From NCBI RefSeq assembly GCF_000803215.1, contig NZ_JSXC01000012.1:1-64000 (forward strand): a stretch of 64,000 nt of DNA, in the 5' to 3' direction. This DNA comes from Pectobacterium fontis (GTDB lineage: Bacteria > Pseudomonadota > Gammaproteobacteria > Enterobacterales > Enterobacteriaceae). Made by a program: the position numbers and the translations under genes. This document shows, piece after piece, positions 10,810 through 22,655 of the stretch (position 1 is the first letter of the stretch; every line of letters begins with the position of its first letter). A model generated the notes under the pieces. It had not been told where the DNA came from, did no database searches, and was given only the letters and a program-made list of their open reading frames with translations.

Positions 10810-10926
10810 AAACCTATCTTCTGTTATTAATCAATCCGCGAAGCGCGTCATTCACAGCAACTTGTCCAAAAGCGCACAGTATGCACAAATCAGGGTAAAA
10901 ACCCATTTTTATTGTGCGGTCACCTT

Positions 10927-11126
<200 letters not shown>

Positions 11127-11338
11127 CGAAACATCCTGTAAAAGGTGGTTTATTGCTTACTCACCCCGTTAAGGTGAATAATCCATAAAAGTATTCTAAT
11201 AAAAATCTGTGATCTGCCGTTTATTATTACGTTTGCCTTGCTGAAAGTCGTTTTTCTGGTGTGTCGCTTTCAGTGGAATAACGGGGTGCAGAAATAAACG
11301 ATTTCAGTACATCACATCATGGGACTAACGGATCAATT

Positions 11339-12838
11339 ATGCGTCAAACTGCGGCATTAGCTGAAAGAATTTCTCGTCTCAGCAATGCGCTAGAACACGG
11401 GCTATACGAAAGACAGCACGCCATTCGTCTCTGTCTGCTGGCGGCACTAAGCGGGGAAAGTGTTTTTCTGCTGGGGCCACCGGGTATCGCCAAAAGTATG
11501 ATCGCCCGGCGTCTTAAATTCGCGTTTCGCCATGCGAACGCGTTTGAGTACCTGATGACCCGCTTTTCCACTCCAGAAGAAGTATTCGGTCCCCTTTCCA
11601 TTCAGGCATTGAAAGATGAAGGCCGCTATCAACGTTTGACCACCGGTTATCTGCCCGAAGCCGAAATTGTCTTTCTGGATGAAATCTGGAAAGCAGGCCC
11701 GGCCATTTTGAACACGCTACTGACAGCCATTAACGAGCGACGTTTTCGTAATGGCAACAGTGAAGACACGATCCCGATGCGCCTGCTGGTTGCGGCGTCG
11801 AATGAACTGCCGGAGGCCGATGGTGGTCTGGAAGCGCTCTACGACCGTATGCTCATCCGTTTGTGGCTCGACCGCGTGCAGGAAAAACAGAATTTCCGCG
11901 CGCTGCTGGTGAATAACAGCAGCGAGCGCGATAACCCCGTACCACCGGCTCTCAGCGTCAGCGATGAAGAGTATCAACAGTGGCAGAAGGATATTGAGCA
12001 TGTGGCGCTGCCGGAAGCAGGCTTCGAGCTGATTTACACGCTGCGCCAGCAGTTAGATACGTTGGAACAGGCTCCTTACATTTCCGATCGTCGCTGGAAA
12101 AAAGCCCTGCGTCTGCTTCAGGCCAGCGCGTTTTTCTGCGGTCGGGATGCCATTACGCCGGTTGATATTATTCTACTGAAAGACTGTCTCTGGCACGACC
12201 AAAGCACGCTGACGCTCATCGAACGCCAGCTTGAATTACTGATTACCGAGCACGCCTATCAGCAAAAAAGCCTGCTATTCCGGCTACAACAGGCGAATAT
12301 CAAACGTCAGCAATACCAGCGTGAACAAAGTGAATTACAGGCATTTTCAGTGGAGAAGCAAGGCCACTTTCTGGGTAGGAAATTCCATTACACCTTGCCT
12401 GACACGATCGCCGCGGAAACACTGGATCTGGTGCTGCAACGCCCGCTGATCTTGCACGATATTGAAGTCAATCACCTGATTATTGAGAAAAATGCACTAG
12501 AAAACTGGCTGCAAAAAGGGGGAGAAATTCGGGGTAAACTCAACGGCATTGGTTTTACCCAACGTCTCGATCTGGTGGTGGACGAGCGCCAACACCTGAC
12601 GGTTCGTGATATCAGCCTGCAAGCCGTTATTCTTTCGCTACCGGAAAAACGCGACTGCGCGCTTCCGGCCGACATTACTGATGAATATGAAAAGCTGAAT
12701 CTGCAACTCCGCGAACAGCGTCGTTTATTCAGTCAGCATCAGCCATGTCTGTTCGTCCCCAGTGAGTGGCTGGCCAAAATAGAAGCCAGCCTGCAACACG
12801 TCGCCGAGCAAATCCAGCAGTCAGAGCAACAGGACTAA
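11339..12838 (+). CDS. ravA: MoxR-family AAA+ ATPase RavA
   Basis: Regulatory ATPase variant A, a hexameric MoxR-type AAA+ chaperone that in E. coli forms a cage with the lysine decarboxylase LdcI and works with ViaA on respiratory complexes. It is 499 aa. Walker A GPPGIAKS is at residues 46-53, Walker [13 protein letters not shown] near 106-116, and sensor 1 [12 protein letters not shown] follows. The C-terminal third, with [14 protein letters not shown], is the LARA and companion domain special to RavA. viaA follows with 5 bp between. The ravA-viaA pair opposes asnA in the order found in E. coli. Confidence 0.95.
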   Translation: MRQTAALAERISRLSNALEHGLYERQHAIRLCLLAALSGESVFLLGPPGIAKSMIARRLKFAFRHANAFEYLMTRFSTPEEVFGPLSIQALKDEGRYQRLTTGYLPEAEIVFLDEIWKAGPAILNTLLTAINERRFRNGNSEDTIPMRLLVAASNELPEADGGLEALYDRMLIRLWLDRVQEKQNFRALLVNNSSERDNPVPPALSVSDEEYQQWQKDIEHVALPEAGFELIYTLRQQLDTLEQAPYISDRRWKKALRLLQASAFFCGRDAITPVDIILLKDCLWHDQSTLTLIERQLELLITEHAYQQKSLLFRLQQANIKRQQYQREQSELQAFSVEKQGHFLGRKFHYTLPDTIAAETLDLVLQRPLILHDIEVNHLIIEKNALENWLQKGGEIRGKLNGIGFTQRLDLVVDERQHLTVRDISLQAVILSLPEKRDCALPADITDEYEKLNLQLREQRRLFSQHQPCLFVPSEWLAKIEASLQHVAEQIQQSEQQD

Positions 12839-12843
12839 CGCCG

Positions 12844-14322
12844 ATGATCACGCTGGAATCACTGGAAATGCTGCTGTCTATCGATGAAAACGAACTGCTG
12901 GACGACCTCGTCATCACGCTGCTGGCGACGCCGCAGCTCGCTTTTTTCTTTGAAAAGTATCCCAGCCTGAAATCCGCGTTACTCAAAGACCTGCCTGATT
13001 GGAAAGAAACCTTAAAACAACGCCTGCGCACCACCCAAGTACCGCCAGAGCTGGAAAAAGAATTTAGTTGCTACCAGCGTTCACAATCGATCGACAACCA
13101 GACGTTTCAGACGCGCCTGCCTGCGATTATGGAGACGCTGAGCAACGTGGAATCACCATTTCTGACACAGGCTTCACAGCTTACGACGTCCCCAGAGCGA
13201 ACCTTAGGGCAGAAAATCACCAGTGGACTGCATTCACTTTTTCTTCAGCGCTGGCGGTTGAGCCTCACCCTGCAAACCGTTTCACTGCATCAGCAGTTAA
13301 TGGAACAAGAACGGGAAATCCTGCTGGACGAACTGCAACAGCGTCTGACCCTCAGCGGCAAACTCGAGCCCATTTTGGCAGAGAATGACAATGCCGCCGG
13401 GCGACTCTGGGATCTCAGCGCGGCACAGCGTATTCACACCGATCCCCGCCCATTACTGGATTTCGGCGCTTTCCTGCAACGCCAGCCCGCATTACAGAAA
13501 CTCGCGGAACGGCTGGGGCGCAGCCGGGAAACCAAATCCATTCTTACGCAAGAAGCGCCACAAGAAGCCTTTCGGGTACGCGTACGGGAACCTGCCACCG
13601 TGCCCGAGCAAGTAAGCGGTGTGCATCAGAGCGACGATATCCTGCGTTTGATGCCGACGGAATTGGCTACACTGGGCATCAGCGAACTGGAATACGAGTT
13701 TTATCGCCGCCTGCTGGAGCATCGGCTGCTGACCTATCGCTTACAGGGTGAGAGCTGGCGCGAGAAAATCACCGAGCGACCTGTGGTTCATCAGCAAAAT
13801 GAACAGCAGCCGCGTGGCCCGTTTATCGTCTGCGTTGATACGTCAGGCTCGATGGGCGGCTTTAACGAGCGCTGTGCCAAAGCCTTCTGCCTGGCGCTGA
13901 TGCGCATTGCGCTCGCCGACAACCGCCGCTGCTACATCATGCTGTTTTCCACCGGCGTGGTGAAATATGAACTGACTTCCGCAGACGGATTAGAGCAGGC
14001 GATACGTTTTCTCAGCCAGTCATTTCGCGGCGGCACGGATATGAGCGCCTGCCTGTCAGCGCTGTTGGATAAGATGGATGATGCACTCTGGCACGATGCT
14101 GATGCCGTGGTGATTTCGGACTTTATCGCCCAGCGACTGCCGGATGAGGTGGTGAATAAGGTGAAAAGCCGCCAGACGAAGCTACAGCACCGTTTCCATG
14201 CGGTAGCGATGTCCGATCATGGCAAACCCGGCATCATGCGCATCTTTGACCATATCTGGCACTTTGATACCGGGTTAAAAAGCCGCTTACTGCGCCGCTG
14301 GCAGCACGGTAAGGCTTATTAA
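12844..14322 (+). CDS. viaA: VWA-domain protein ViaA, partner of RavA
   Basis: Von Willebrand factor A protein that interacts with and stimulates RavA, 492 aa (E. coli ViaA 483). The N-terminal half is helical. The C-terminal VWA domain contains the metal-ion-dependent adhesion motif DTSGSMGG at about residues 331-338, with later [11 protein letters not shown] and VVISDF completing the site. The frame is open from 12766, but the ATG at 12844 ([18 protein letters not shown]), 5 bp after ravA, fits the family N-terminus. Its stop overlaps the convergent asnA stop by 4 bp, so no terminator lies between the two genes. Confidence 0.94.
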   Translation: MITLESLEMLLSIDENELLDDLVITLLATPQLAFFFEKYPSLKSALLKDLPDWKETLKQRLRTTQVPPELEKEFSCYQRSQSIDNQTFQTRLPAIMETLSNVESPFLTQASQLTTSPERTLGQKITSGLHSLFLQRWRLSLTLQTVSLHQQLMEQEREILLDELQQRLTLSGKLEPILAENDNAAGRLWDLSAAQRIHTDPRPLLDFGAFLQRQPALQKLAERLGRSRETKSILTQEAPQEAFRVRVREPATVPEQVSGVHQSDDILRLMPTELATLGISELEYEFYRRLLEHRLLTYRLQGESWREKITERPVVHQQNEQQPRGPFIVCVDTSGSMGGFNERCAKAFCLALMRIALADNRRCYIMLFSTGVVKYELTSADGLEQAIRFLSQSFRGGTDMSACLSALLDKMDDALWHDADAVVISDFIAQRLPDEVVNKVKSRQTKLQHRFHAVAMSDHGKPGIMRIFDHIWHFDTGLKSRLLRRWQHGKAY

Positions 14323-15311
14323 AGCAGGCCGGAAACCGACTCACGCAGTGGCTGTGGCCACACGCCGCACTGAACCTGACCAATATGCGACAGGTGCAGC
14401 AACAGCATAACCAGGCGAGACTGACCAATTCCCCCACCGATCGTTTGTGGCATTTCACCGCGCAGCAGCGCCTGATGCCATTCCAGCTTCAGGCGTTCTT
14501 CATCCTGCGTCAGCGCCAACTGGCGGGTGAGCGCTTCCGCATCCACACGAATGCCCATGGATGAAATCTCAAACGCATCGTTCAGAACCGGGTTCCACAC
14601 CACGATATCGCCATTCAGGCCAGCCAATTCCTGCTCACCTGGCGTCGTCCAGTCATCATAATCCGGCGCGCGCACATCGTGAGAGTGCCCGCTGGACAGC
14701 TTGCCGCCAATCCCAATCAGGAACACCGCGCCCAGTTCTTTCGCGATGGCTCGCTCACGCCCTTTGGCATCCAGATCGGGATAGCGCTTCAGTAAGGTTT
14801 CGGTATGCACAAAATGAATCTGTTCCGGCAGGAAAGGCTGAATGCCAAACGCCTGATGTACCGCCGCTTCCGTCGCTTTAATGCCCTGATAAATGCGTGT
14901 GACCGTCGATTTCAGATACCCGGCATGGCGCTCGCCATCCCCCATTACGCGCTCCCAGTCCCACTGATCGACATACACCGAGTGGATCGGGCTGAGACGA
15001 TCTTCATCAGGACGCAGCGCCTTCATGTGGGTATAGATACCTTCGCCGCAGCTAAAATCATAGACGCCCAGCGTTTTACGCTTCCATTTCGCCAGTGAGT
15101 GCACCACTTCAAATGTGGCATCCGGCAGCGCTTTCACCTTAACCTGCACCGCTTTTTCCGTGCCAGACAAGTTATCCTGCGTGCCATCGCCGATGCGGCT
15201 AAGAATCGGTGCCTGGACTTCAATCAATCCCAGAAGCTGCTCCAGTTGGCTGGAGAAGAAAGATTTAACGAAGCTGATTTGCTGCTGTTTTTCGATGTAC
15301 TGCTTTTTCAT
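14319..15311 (-). CDS. asnA: Aspartate--ammonia ligase AsnA
   Basis: Ammonia-dependent asparagine synthetase: aspartate, NH3 and ATP give asparagine, AMP and PPi. It is cytoplasmic, 330 aa, identical in length to E. coli AsnA, and has a class II aminoacyl-tRNA-synthetase-like fold. Visible conserved blocks are [20 protein letters not shown] at the N-terminus, [36 protein letters not shown], and [14 protein letters not shown] near the C-terminus. It is divergent from asnC, whose product activates asnA when asparagine is scarce in E. coli. The 3' end overlaps the viaA stop. Confidence 0.97.
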   Translation of the reverse strand: MKKQYIEKQQQISFVKSFFSSQLEQLLGLIEVQAPILSRIGDGTQDNLSGTEKAVQVKVKALPDATFEVVHSLAKWKRKTLGVYDFSCGEGIYTHMKALRPDEDRLSPIHSVYVDQWDWERVMGDGERHAGYLKSTVTRIYQGIKATEAAVHQAFGIQPFLPEQIHFVHTETLLKRYPDLDAKGRERAIAKELGAVFLIGIGGKLSSGHSHDVRAPDYDDWTTPGEQELAGLNGDIVVWNPVLNDAFEISSMGIRVDAEALTRQLALTQDEERLKLEWHQALLRGEMPQTIGGGIGQSRLVMLLLHLSHIGQVQCGVWPQPLRESVSGLL

Positions 15312-15463
15312 TGCCGCGTCTCTTATCCATCATATTTAGTTATTCATTAAGCAATAAAAACTGCCAGCCATTCAATAATCTTATGGATAAATTGCACTTG
15401 TGCTTTTAATCCGTCATTTTATAACGGTATAAAATCATTATTCGCTAAAATAAGAGGTTCAAA

Positions 15464-15925
15464 GTGGCAGAAATTTATCAGATCGATAATCTCGATCGCG
15501 GCATCCTTTCCGCCTTAATGGAAAATGCACGAACTCCCTATGCTGAACTGGCAAAACAGTTTTCCGTCAGTCCGGGCACCATCCACGTTCGGGTGGAAAA
15601 AATGAAGCAGGCAGGCATCATTATCGGCACGCGCCTGGACGTAAGCCCAAAAGAGTTAGGCTATGACGTGTGCTGCTTTATCGGCATCATTCTGAAAAGC
15701 GCCAAAGATTATCCCTCCGCGCTGGAGAAGCTGAACAATCTGGAAGAAGTGGTCGAGGCCTACTACACCACCGGGCATTACAGCATCTTTATTAAAGTCA
15801 TGTGCCGTTCGATCGAAGCGCTGCAACATGTACTTATCAACAAGATCCAAACTATTGATGAAATTCAATCCACTGAAACGCTAATCTCTCTGCAAAACCC
15901 CATCATGCGTACGATCGCACCGTAA
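15464..15925 (+). CDS. asnC: Transcriptional regulator AsnC
   Basis: Lrp/AsnC-family regulator, 153 aa, that activates divergent asnA and represses itself and mioC in E. coli, with asparagine as effector. The N-terminal winged helix-turn-helix is about residues 10-55 (LDRGILSALMENARTPYAEL ... VSPGTIHVRVEKM). The C-terminal RAM domain includes YYTTGHYSIFIKVMCRSIEA and ends in QNPIMRTIAP. The start is GTG at 15464, preceded by AGAGG; an ATG does not fit the family N-terminus. The 152-bp asnA-asnC gap should contain both promoters and the AsnC site. Confidence 0.95.
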   Translation: MAEIYQIDNLDRGILSALMENARTPYAELAKQFSVSPGTIHVRVEKMKQAGIIIGTRLDVSPKELGYDVCCFIGIILKSAKDYPSALEKLNNLEEVVEAYYTTGHYSIFIKVMCRSIEALQHVLINKIQTIDEIQSTETLISLQNPIMRTIAP

Positions 15926-15946
15926 TGCTTTTTTCCTATACCCATA

Positions 15947-15955
15947 TTATCCACA
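15947..15955 (+). promoter_or_regulatory. DnaA box in the mioC promoter region
   Basis: A perfect DnaA box TTATCCACA lies between asnC and mioC, 60 bp before the mioC start. E. coli has a DnaA box at the same place, where DnaA represses mioC transcription entering oriC. Sequence is seen directly; the role is from E. coli. Confidence 0.85.
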
Positions 15956-16014
15956 GGTAGATCCCAGCCAGATCACAGCGTACAATGTCCCGTCTTTTAT
16001 CGGATGGGATCGCT

Positions 16015-16458
16015 ATGGCAGACATTACCTTGATCAGTGGCAGTACCCTCGGCAGCGCAGAATACGTCGCTGAGCATTTGGCTGAATTACTGGAGAAGGA
16101 TGATTTTTCCACCGAACTTCTGCACGGTCCTGAGCTTGATGCCCTGCCTGAAAGCGGTGTATGGCTGGTGGTGACCTCCACCCACGGTGCCGGGGAATTT
16201 CCTGATAACCTGAAAGCGCTGTTTGAACAATTGGAACTGCAGAAGCCCGATCTTTCTCAGGTGAGCTTCGGCGCAATAGGGATCGGCAGCAGAGAGTACG
16301 ACACGTTCTGTGGCGCAATCCAAACAGCGGATCGTATGCTGACCCAGTTAGGGGCAAAACGGATCGGTGAAATCCTTGAGATCGACATCACCCAGCATCA
16401 GATTCCAGAAGATCCAGCCGAAGAATGGCTAGGATCGTGGGTAAATTTACTCAAATAA
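16015..16458 (+). CDS. mioC: Flavodoxin-like protein MioC
   Basis: FMN-binding flavodoxin-domain protein, 147 aa (E. coli MioC 147), linked to biotin synthase electron transfer in vitro. The phosphate-binding loop SGSTLGSAEYVAEHL is near residues 8-22, TSTHGAGEFPDNL is the second FMN loop, and GIGSREYDTFCGA the third. The C-terminal EDPAEEWLGSWVNLLK is nearly identical to E. coli. The frame is open from 15985, but the ATG at 16015 (MADITLISG) matches the family start. It lies directly left of oriC and transcribes toward it. Confidence 0.95.
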   Translation: MADITLISGSTLGSAEYVAEHLAELLEKDDFSTELLHGPELDALPESGVWLVVTSTHGAGEFPDNLKALFEQLELQKPDLSQVSFGAIGIGSREYDTFCGAIQTADRMLTQLGAKRIGEILEIDITQHQIPEDPAEEWLGSWVNLLK

Positions 16459-16474
16459 GATTAAATATTCAGCA

Positions 16475-16745
16475 GTTGAATGTGGATAACTCTGCTTAAT
16501 TCAGGTGTAAAAGCCGTAGTTATCCCAATAACAACCCGAGTATACTTTTTGTCCTGTGTATAAACCCGCATTCAGATCCCAGCTTATCCTGGCTAGGATC
16601 ACCGATCATTCACAGGTAAGGATCAACGCCATTATCTTGATCTTTAATATGAATAATCACTTATCCACACAACATGACGATCCTAATAAGAGATCTAATA
16701 AAGAGATCTTTAAATAAAAAGATCTTTCTTTAATTAACGAGGATC
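16475..16745. other. oriC: Chromosomal origin of replication oriC
   Basis: The mioC-mnmG gap holds a complete enterobacterial origin, inverted relative to the usual E. coli display. DnaA boxes: R4 TGTGGATAA 16481-16489; R3-like TTATCCCAA 16520-16528; R2 TGTGTATAA 16555-16563; R1 TTATCCACA 16661-16669. Three AT-rich 13-mers of the unwinding element lie on the mnmG side at 16683-16695, 16696-16708 and 16712-16724, each ending in GATC. Ten GATC (Dam/SeqA) sites fall between about 16574 and 16745. Gene order and element order agree with E. coli. Confidence 0.96.
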
Positions 16746-16753
16746 CAACGGAC

Positions 16754-16782
16754 TTGGTCGTTGGCTCAAAGTTGAGTAGAAT
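16754..16782 (+). promoter_or_regulatory. Candidate mnmG (gidA) promoter
   Basis: TTGGTC (16754-16759) and TAGAAT (16777-16782) are separated by 17 bp, immediately right of the oriC unwinding element. E. coli has the gidA promoter in the same place, where its transcription assists origin opening. Confidence 0.6.
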
Positions 16783-16849
16783 CCCCTACCCCAGGGCAAA
16801 TAACGATCGTTCTCCACTCATCATTCGCAATAATGCGAGGAGCAGTACC

Positions 16850-18739
16850 ATGTTTTATCCAGATCCCTTTGACGTCATCGTGATTGGTGGCGGTCATGCC
16901 GGAACAGAAGCAGCAATGGCTTCTGCCCGAATGGGCCAGCAAACGCTTCTGCTGACACACAATATTGATACGCTGGGACAAATGTCTTGTAATCCGGCGA
17001 TAGGCGGTATTGGAAAAGGCCATCTGGTTAAAGAGATCGATGCCATGGGAGGGCTGATGGCGCGTGCCGTCGATCAGGCCGGTATACAGTTTAGGATACT
17101 AAACAGCAGTAAAGGCCCAGCGGTCAGAGCCACTCGTGCACAAGCAGATCGCGTGCTTTATCGTCAGGCAGTTCGCACCGCGCTGGAGAATCAGCCAAAC
17201 CTGATGATCTTCCAACAGGCTGTCGACGATCTGATTGTGGAAAACGATCGTGTCGTCGGTGCCGTTACCCAGATGGGGCTAAAATTTCGTGCCAAAGCCG
17301 TCGTATTAACGGTTGGCACTTTCCTTGACGGCAAGATTCACATCGGGCTGGACAACTACAGCGGCGGTCGTGCAGGCGATCCACCTTCTATCCCGCTCGC
17401 GCGTCGCCTGCGTGAGTTGCCTCTGCGCGTTAACCGCCTGAAAACCGGCACGCCACCGCGCATTGACGCCAGAACGATCGATTTTAGTGTGCTCGCTCAA
17501 CAGCACGGCGACAACCCGATGCCGGTTTTTTCATTCCTGGGGAATGCGAGTCAGCATCCGGCACAAATGCCATGCTATATCACGCATACCAATGAAAAAA
17601 CCCATGATGTGATCCGTAATAACCTGGATCGTAGCCCAATGTATGCCGGGATCATTGAAGGGATCGGTCCACGCTATTGCCCCTCGATCGAAGACAAAGT
17701 GATGCGTTTTGCCGATCGAAACACCCATCAGATCTTTCTTGAGCCAGAAGGGCTGACCAGCAACGAAATTTATCCAAACGGGATCTCCACCAGTCTGCCG
17801 TTTGACGTCCAATGGCAGATTGTTCGTTCAATGGCTGGGATGGAAAATGCCCGTATTGTTCGCCCTGGCTATGCCATTGAGTACGATTTCTTCGATCCTC
17901 GCGATTTGAAGCCGACGCTGGAAAACAAATTTATTCATGGTCTGTTCTTCGCCGGACAAATCAACGGAACAACCGGGTACGAAGAAGCCGCAGCACAGGG
18001 CATGTTGGCGGGGCTGAATGCGGCTCGATTAGCTGCCGATAAAGAAGGCTGGTCGCCGCGTCGCGATCAGGCTTATCTCGGCGTGTTGGTTGACGATCTC
18101 TGTACGCTGGGGACGAAAGAACCCTACCGCATGTTTACGTCGCGTGCTGAATATCGTCTGATGCTGCGTGAAGATAACGCCGATCTGCGTTTGACAGAAA
18201 TCGGTCGTGAACTGGGGATGGTTGACGATCATCGCTGGGCGCGTTTCAACGAGAAACTCGAGAATATTGAGAAAGAGCGTCAGCGTCTGCGCGATGTTCA
18301 CGTTCACCCGCAGTCTGAGCAGATAGCTCAGGTCAATTCACTGCTAAATACGCCGCTATCACGCGAAGCGAACGGTGAAGAGCTGCTGCGTCGCCCAGAA
18401 GTGGATTACGCTCAGCTTACAGGGCTACCGTTGTTCGCTCCGGGATTAACCGATGAACAGGCGGCTGAGCAGGTTGAAATTCAGGTTAAGTACGAAGGGT
18501 ATATTGCCCGTCAGCAGGATGAAATTGAGAAACAACTGCGTAATGAAAATACGCTGCTGCCTGCCGATCTGGATTATAAGCAGGTTAGCGGGTTGTCTAA
18601 CGAGGTTATCGCCAAGCTTAACGATCACAAACCGTCGTCTATCGGTCAGGCTTCACGGATTTCAGGTATTACGCCAGCGGCGATCTCCATTCTGCTGATC
18701 TGGCTTAAAAAGCAGGGCCTACTGCGCCGCAGCGCCTGA
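16850..18739 (+). CDS. mnmG: tRNA uridine-5-carboxymethylaminomethyl modification enzyme MnmG
   Basis: FAD-dependent enzyme that with MnmE adds the carboxymethylaminomethyl group to wobble U34 of several tRNAs. It is 629 aa, as in E. coli. The Rossmann FAD motif [19 protein letters not shown] starts near residue 11; the family signatures [17 protein letters not shown] and [18 protein letters not shown] are present. The C-terminal helical domain ends [20 protein letters not shown]. The frame opens at 16754, but the ATG at 16850 ([11 protein letters not shown]), preceded by GCGAGG, is the family start. rsmG follows after a terminator-like hairpin. Confidence 0.97.
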   Translation: MFYPDPFDVIVIGGGHAGTEAAMASARMGQQTLLLTHNIDTLGQMSCNPAIGGIGKGHLVKEIDAMGGLMARAVDQAGIQFRILNSSKGPAVRATRAQADRVLYRQAVRTALENQPNLMIFQQAVDDLIVENDRVVGAVTQMGLKFRAKAVVLTVGTFLDGKIHIGLDNYSGGRAGDPPSIPLARRLRELPLRVNRLKTGTPPRIDARTIDFSVLAQQHGDNPMPVFSFLGNASQHPAQMPCYITHTNEKTHDVIRNNLDRSPMYAGIIEGIGPRYCPSIEDKVMRFADRNTHQIFLEPEGLTSNEIYPNGISTSLPFDVQWQIVRSMAGMENARIVRPGYAIEYDFFDPRDLKPTLENKFIHGLFFAGQINGTTGYEEAAAQGMLAGLNAARLAADKEGWSPRRDQAYLGVLVDDLCTLGTKEPYRMFTSRAEYRLMLREDNADLRLTEIGRELGMVDDHRWARFNEKLENIEKERQRLRDVHVHPQSEQIAQVNSLLNTPLSREANGEELLRRPEVDYAQLTGLPLFAPGLTDEQAAEQVEIQVKYEGYIARQQDEIEKQLRNENTLLPADLDYKQVSGLSNEVIAKLNDHKPSSIGQASRISGITPAAISILLIWLKKQGLLRRSA

Positions 18740-18760
18740 TTTACGGTAAACTTATCCCCG

Positions 18761-18788
18761 AAATAGCCGGTTATCCGGCTATTTTTAT
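18761..18788 (+). terminator. Rho-independent terminator after mnmG
   Basis: AATAGCCGG, loop TTAT, CCGGCTATT, followed by a T-rich stretch (TTTTATTG). Stem of 9 bp. It separates mnmG from rsmG, which lie 82 bp apart, so some rsmG message may depend on read-through or its own promoter. Confidence 0.8.
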
Positions 18789-18821
18789 TGTAAACCTCAT
18801 CATTTTCATCGGGATCTTATT

Positions 18822-19442
18822 GTGCGCAACACACTCGATAATCTGCTCAATGCGGCTGGTATTGTGATTTCAGATAAGCAAAAACATCTTCTGATACAGT
18901 ATGTTGATATGCTGAATAAGTGGAACAAAGCTTATAACCTGACGTCGGTACGCGAGCCGCAGCAAATGCTTGTCCGTCACATCATGGACAGTATCGTGGT
19001 TGAGCCACATTTACATGGACAACGTTTTATCGATGTGGGTACGGGGCCTGGGTTGCCGGGGATTCCGTTAGCCATTGTTCGTCCTGAATCGCATTTCACC
19101 TTGTTGGATAGCTTGGGTAAACGTGTACGCTTTTTGCGTCAGGTTCAGCATGAATTACAGCTTGAAAACATCACGCCTGTGCAGAGTCGCGTTGAAGAAT
19201 TTCCCGCAGAACCGCCTTTTGATGGGGTGATCAGCCGGGCATTTGCCTCTCTGCATGACATGATTAGCTGGTGCAGCCATCTTCCAGCCAGACCGACAGG
19301 GCGATTTTATGCTCTCAAAGGCGTACTTCCTGAGGATGAGTTGGCGTCCTTGCCACAAGGTGTCCTATTGGATCAGGTTGTTCGCTTATCCGTGCCCGAT
19401 CTGGAAGGCGAGCGCCATTTAGTCGTGCTTAAACCAAACTAA
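18822..19442 (+). CDS. rsmG: 16S rRNA (guanine-527-N7) methyltransferase RsmG
   Basis: SAM-dependent methyltransferase that makes m7G527 in 16S rRNA; loss in other bacteria gives low-level streptomycin resistance. It is 206 aa (E. coli 207). [18 protein letters not shown] is the N-terminal family block. The SAM-binding loop [18 protein letters not shown] lies near residues 66-83, followed by [15 protein letters not shown] and the catalytic-region [10 protein letters not shown]. The start is GTG at 18822; no closer ATG fits the family N-terminus. A 623-bp intergenic region separates it from atpI. Confidence 0.95.
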   Translation: MRNTLDNLLNAAGIVISDKQKHLLIQYVDMLNKWNKAYNLTSVREPQQMLVRHIMDSIVVEPHLHGQRFIDVGTGPGLPGIPLAIVRPESHFTLLDSLGKRVRFLRQVQHELQLENITPVQSRVEEFPAEPPFDGVISRAFASLHDMISWCSHLPARPTGRFYALKGVLPEDELASLPQGVLLDQVVRLSVPDLEGERHLVVLKPN

Positions 19443-20065
19443 TTTTGTTTTTTATCAAAAAAATTATAACTAAATATGGCGTATCAGGTTGCCACCTCAT
19501 TTATCGGTGGCGGCGTTCCAGAACGCATTGCGATCACTAAAATGTTACATCTTCGTTTTTTCTGCATCGTCCTTTTGCTTTCGCGCTGAATAATAACGAG
19601 AGAAAATAAATCATAGGTATCAAAAATTAGTTATTTTTGTGTTAATTGGGTAAAGAAACGATATCAATAATGTCAATAGCTGGTTGAAACGTTGTTTGTG
19701 GCATTTTTAGTATGCTAATTTAAATAACTTATTGAAGTTAAATAAGATAAATAGCTTATTTGTCTAGAGACAAAAAAAAACACGTTCTGTTATAAATAGC
19801 CGCAAACTCTTTTATGTGAGTCACATCACAGATTGGGAGCCTTTAGAAATTAATGACACCGGACATGAGCAGGGGGGATTGTTAGTAAAAACGGGGCTTC
19901 AGAAAGAAATTTAAATAATTGTTCACCTTTTCGCTACTTATCGATTGAATTCGCAGGGATGACCCGTATAATTTGCTCGTTTTTTGCTGCTTGACTCAGT
20001 GGTGTAAAGGCAGTTCTATACGTCATTCGGTATACCTCTGAAAAGGTATGGAGAGAGCAAACGTC
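19443..20065 (+). promoter_or_regulatory. atp operon upstream region with perfect CRP site and promoter
   Basis: This 623-bp AT-rich gap holds no gene that I can support. It contains a perfect CRP core TGTGA-N6-TCACA at 19815-19830. It also contains a candidate promoter with -35 TTGAAT (19945-19950), a 16-bp spacer and -10 TATAAT (19967-19972), 94 bp before atpI. The CRP site is about 145 bp upstream of that -10, far for direct activation, so it may serve another promoter. Nothing else in the gap could be assigned. Confidence 0.65.
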
Positions 20066-21272
<1,207 letters not shown>

Positions 21273-21303
21273 TTTTCTTTCAACAAATAACGTTTTTAAC
21301 TGA

Positions 21304-21561
<258 letters not shown>

Positions 21562-21624
21562 GCAGAATGTTTTCTGCTGAGGTTAAAACATCAACTTATT
21601 TAACTTTGAAAGAGGCATTGTGCT

Positions 21625-22095
21625 GTGAATATTAATGCAACAATCCTCGGCCAGGCCATTGCGTTCGTCCTGTTTGTCTGGTTCTGCATGAAGTATGTAT
21701 GGCCGCCGATGATGGCAGCCATCGAGAAACGTCAGAAAGAAATTGCTGACGGTCTGGCTTCTGCTGAACGTGCCAAAAAAGATTTGAACTTGGCTCAGGC
21801 CAATGCGACAGATCAACTGAAGAAAGCCAAGGCGGATGCTCAGGTGATCATCGAGCAGGCGAACAAACGCCGTGCTCAGATCCTGGATGAGGCGAAAGCT
21901 GAAGCGGAAGCTGAACGTAACAAGATTGTGGCGCAGGCGCAGGCTGAAATCGAAGCCGAACGTAAACGCGCTCGTGAAGAGCTGCGTAAGCAAGTTGCCG
22001 TATTGGCGATTGCCGGTGCCGAGAAAATTATTGAACGTTCCGTGGATGAAGCTGCTAACAGCGACATCGTTGATAAACTGGTCGCTGAACTGTAA
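21625..22095 (+). CDS. atpF: ATP synthase F0 subunit b (AtpF)
   Basis: Peripheral stalk subunit, 156 aa, dimeric in the complex. One N-terminal membrane helix ([20 protein letters not shown]) is followed by a long charged coiled coil rich in Ala, Glu, Lys and Arg. The C-terminal residues contact subunit delta. The start codon is GTG at 21625, as in E. coli atpF, preceded by AGAGG. The position between atpE and atpH is conserved. Confidence 0.97.
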
Positions 22096-22109
22096 GGAGG
22101 GAGGGGCTG

Positions 22110-22643
22110 ATGTCTGAATTTGTCACGGTAGCTCGCCCCTACGCCAAAGCAGCTTTTGACTTTGCGGTTGAGAATCAGGCTTTGGATCGCTGGCAGAACA
22201 TGCTGGCGTTTTCAGCCGAAGTAGCGCGCAATGAGCAAATTGCCGAGCTGCTTTCTGGTGCGGTTGCACCGATTGAGCTGGCGAAAACGTTTATTGCCGT
22301 TTGTGGTGATCAACTTGATGAAGCCGGTCAGAACCTGATAAAGGTGATGGCCGAGAACGGACGTTTACCAGTGCTTCCTGAAGTACTGGAACAATTTATT
22401 CAACTGCGGGCAGCACTGGAATCGACGGTTGACGTCGATGTGATTTCTGCCAATACGTTGAGTGAGCAGCAGCTATCCAAGATCGCCGCCGCTATGGAAA
22501 AACGTCTGTCACGCAAAGTGAAGCTGAATTGCAAAATTGATAAGTCTGTCATGGCTGGCGTGGTGATCCGCGCAGGCGACATGGTGATAGATGGCAGCAT
22601 TCGCGGTCGTCTGGAACGTCTGGCAGACGTCTTGCAGTCTTAA
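22110..22643 (+). CDS. atpH: ATP synthase F1 subunit delta (AtpH)
   Basis: Joins the peripheral stalk to the top of the F1 head, 177 aa (E. coli 177). The N-terminal helical domain ([20 protein letters not shown]) binds alpha. The C-terminal part carries [20 protein letters not shown] and [16 protein letters not shown], the family signature. The RBS AAGGAGGGAGG is strong, 14 bp after atpF. Confidence 0.97.
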
Positions 22644-22655
22644 GGGGACTGGAGC

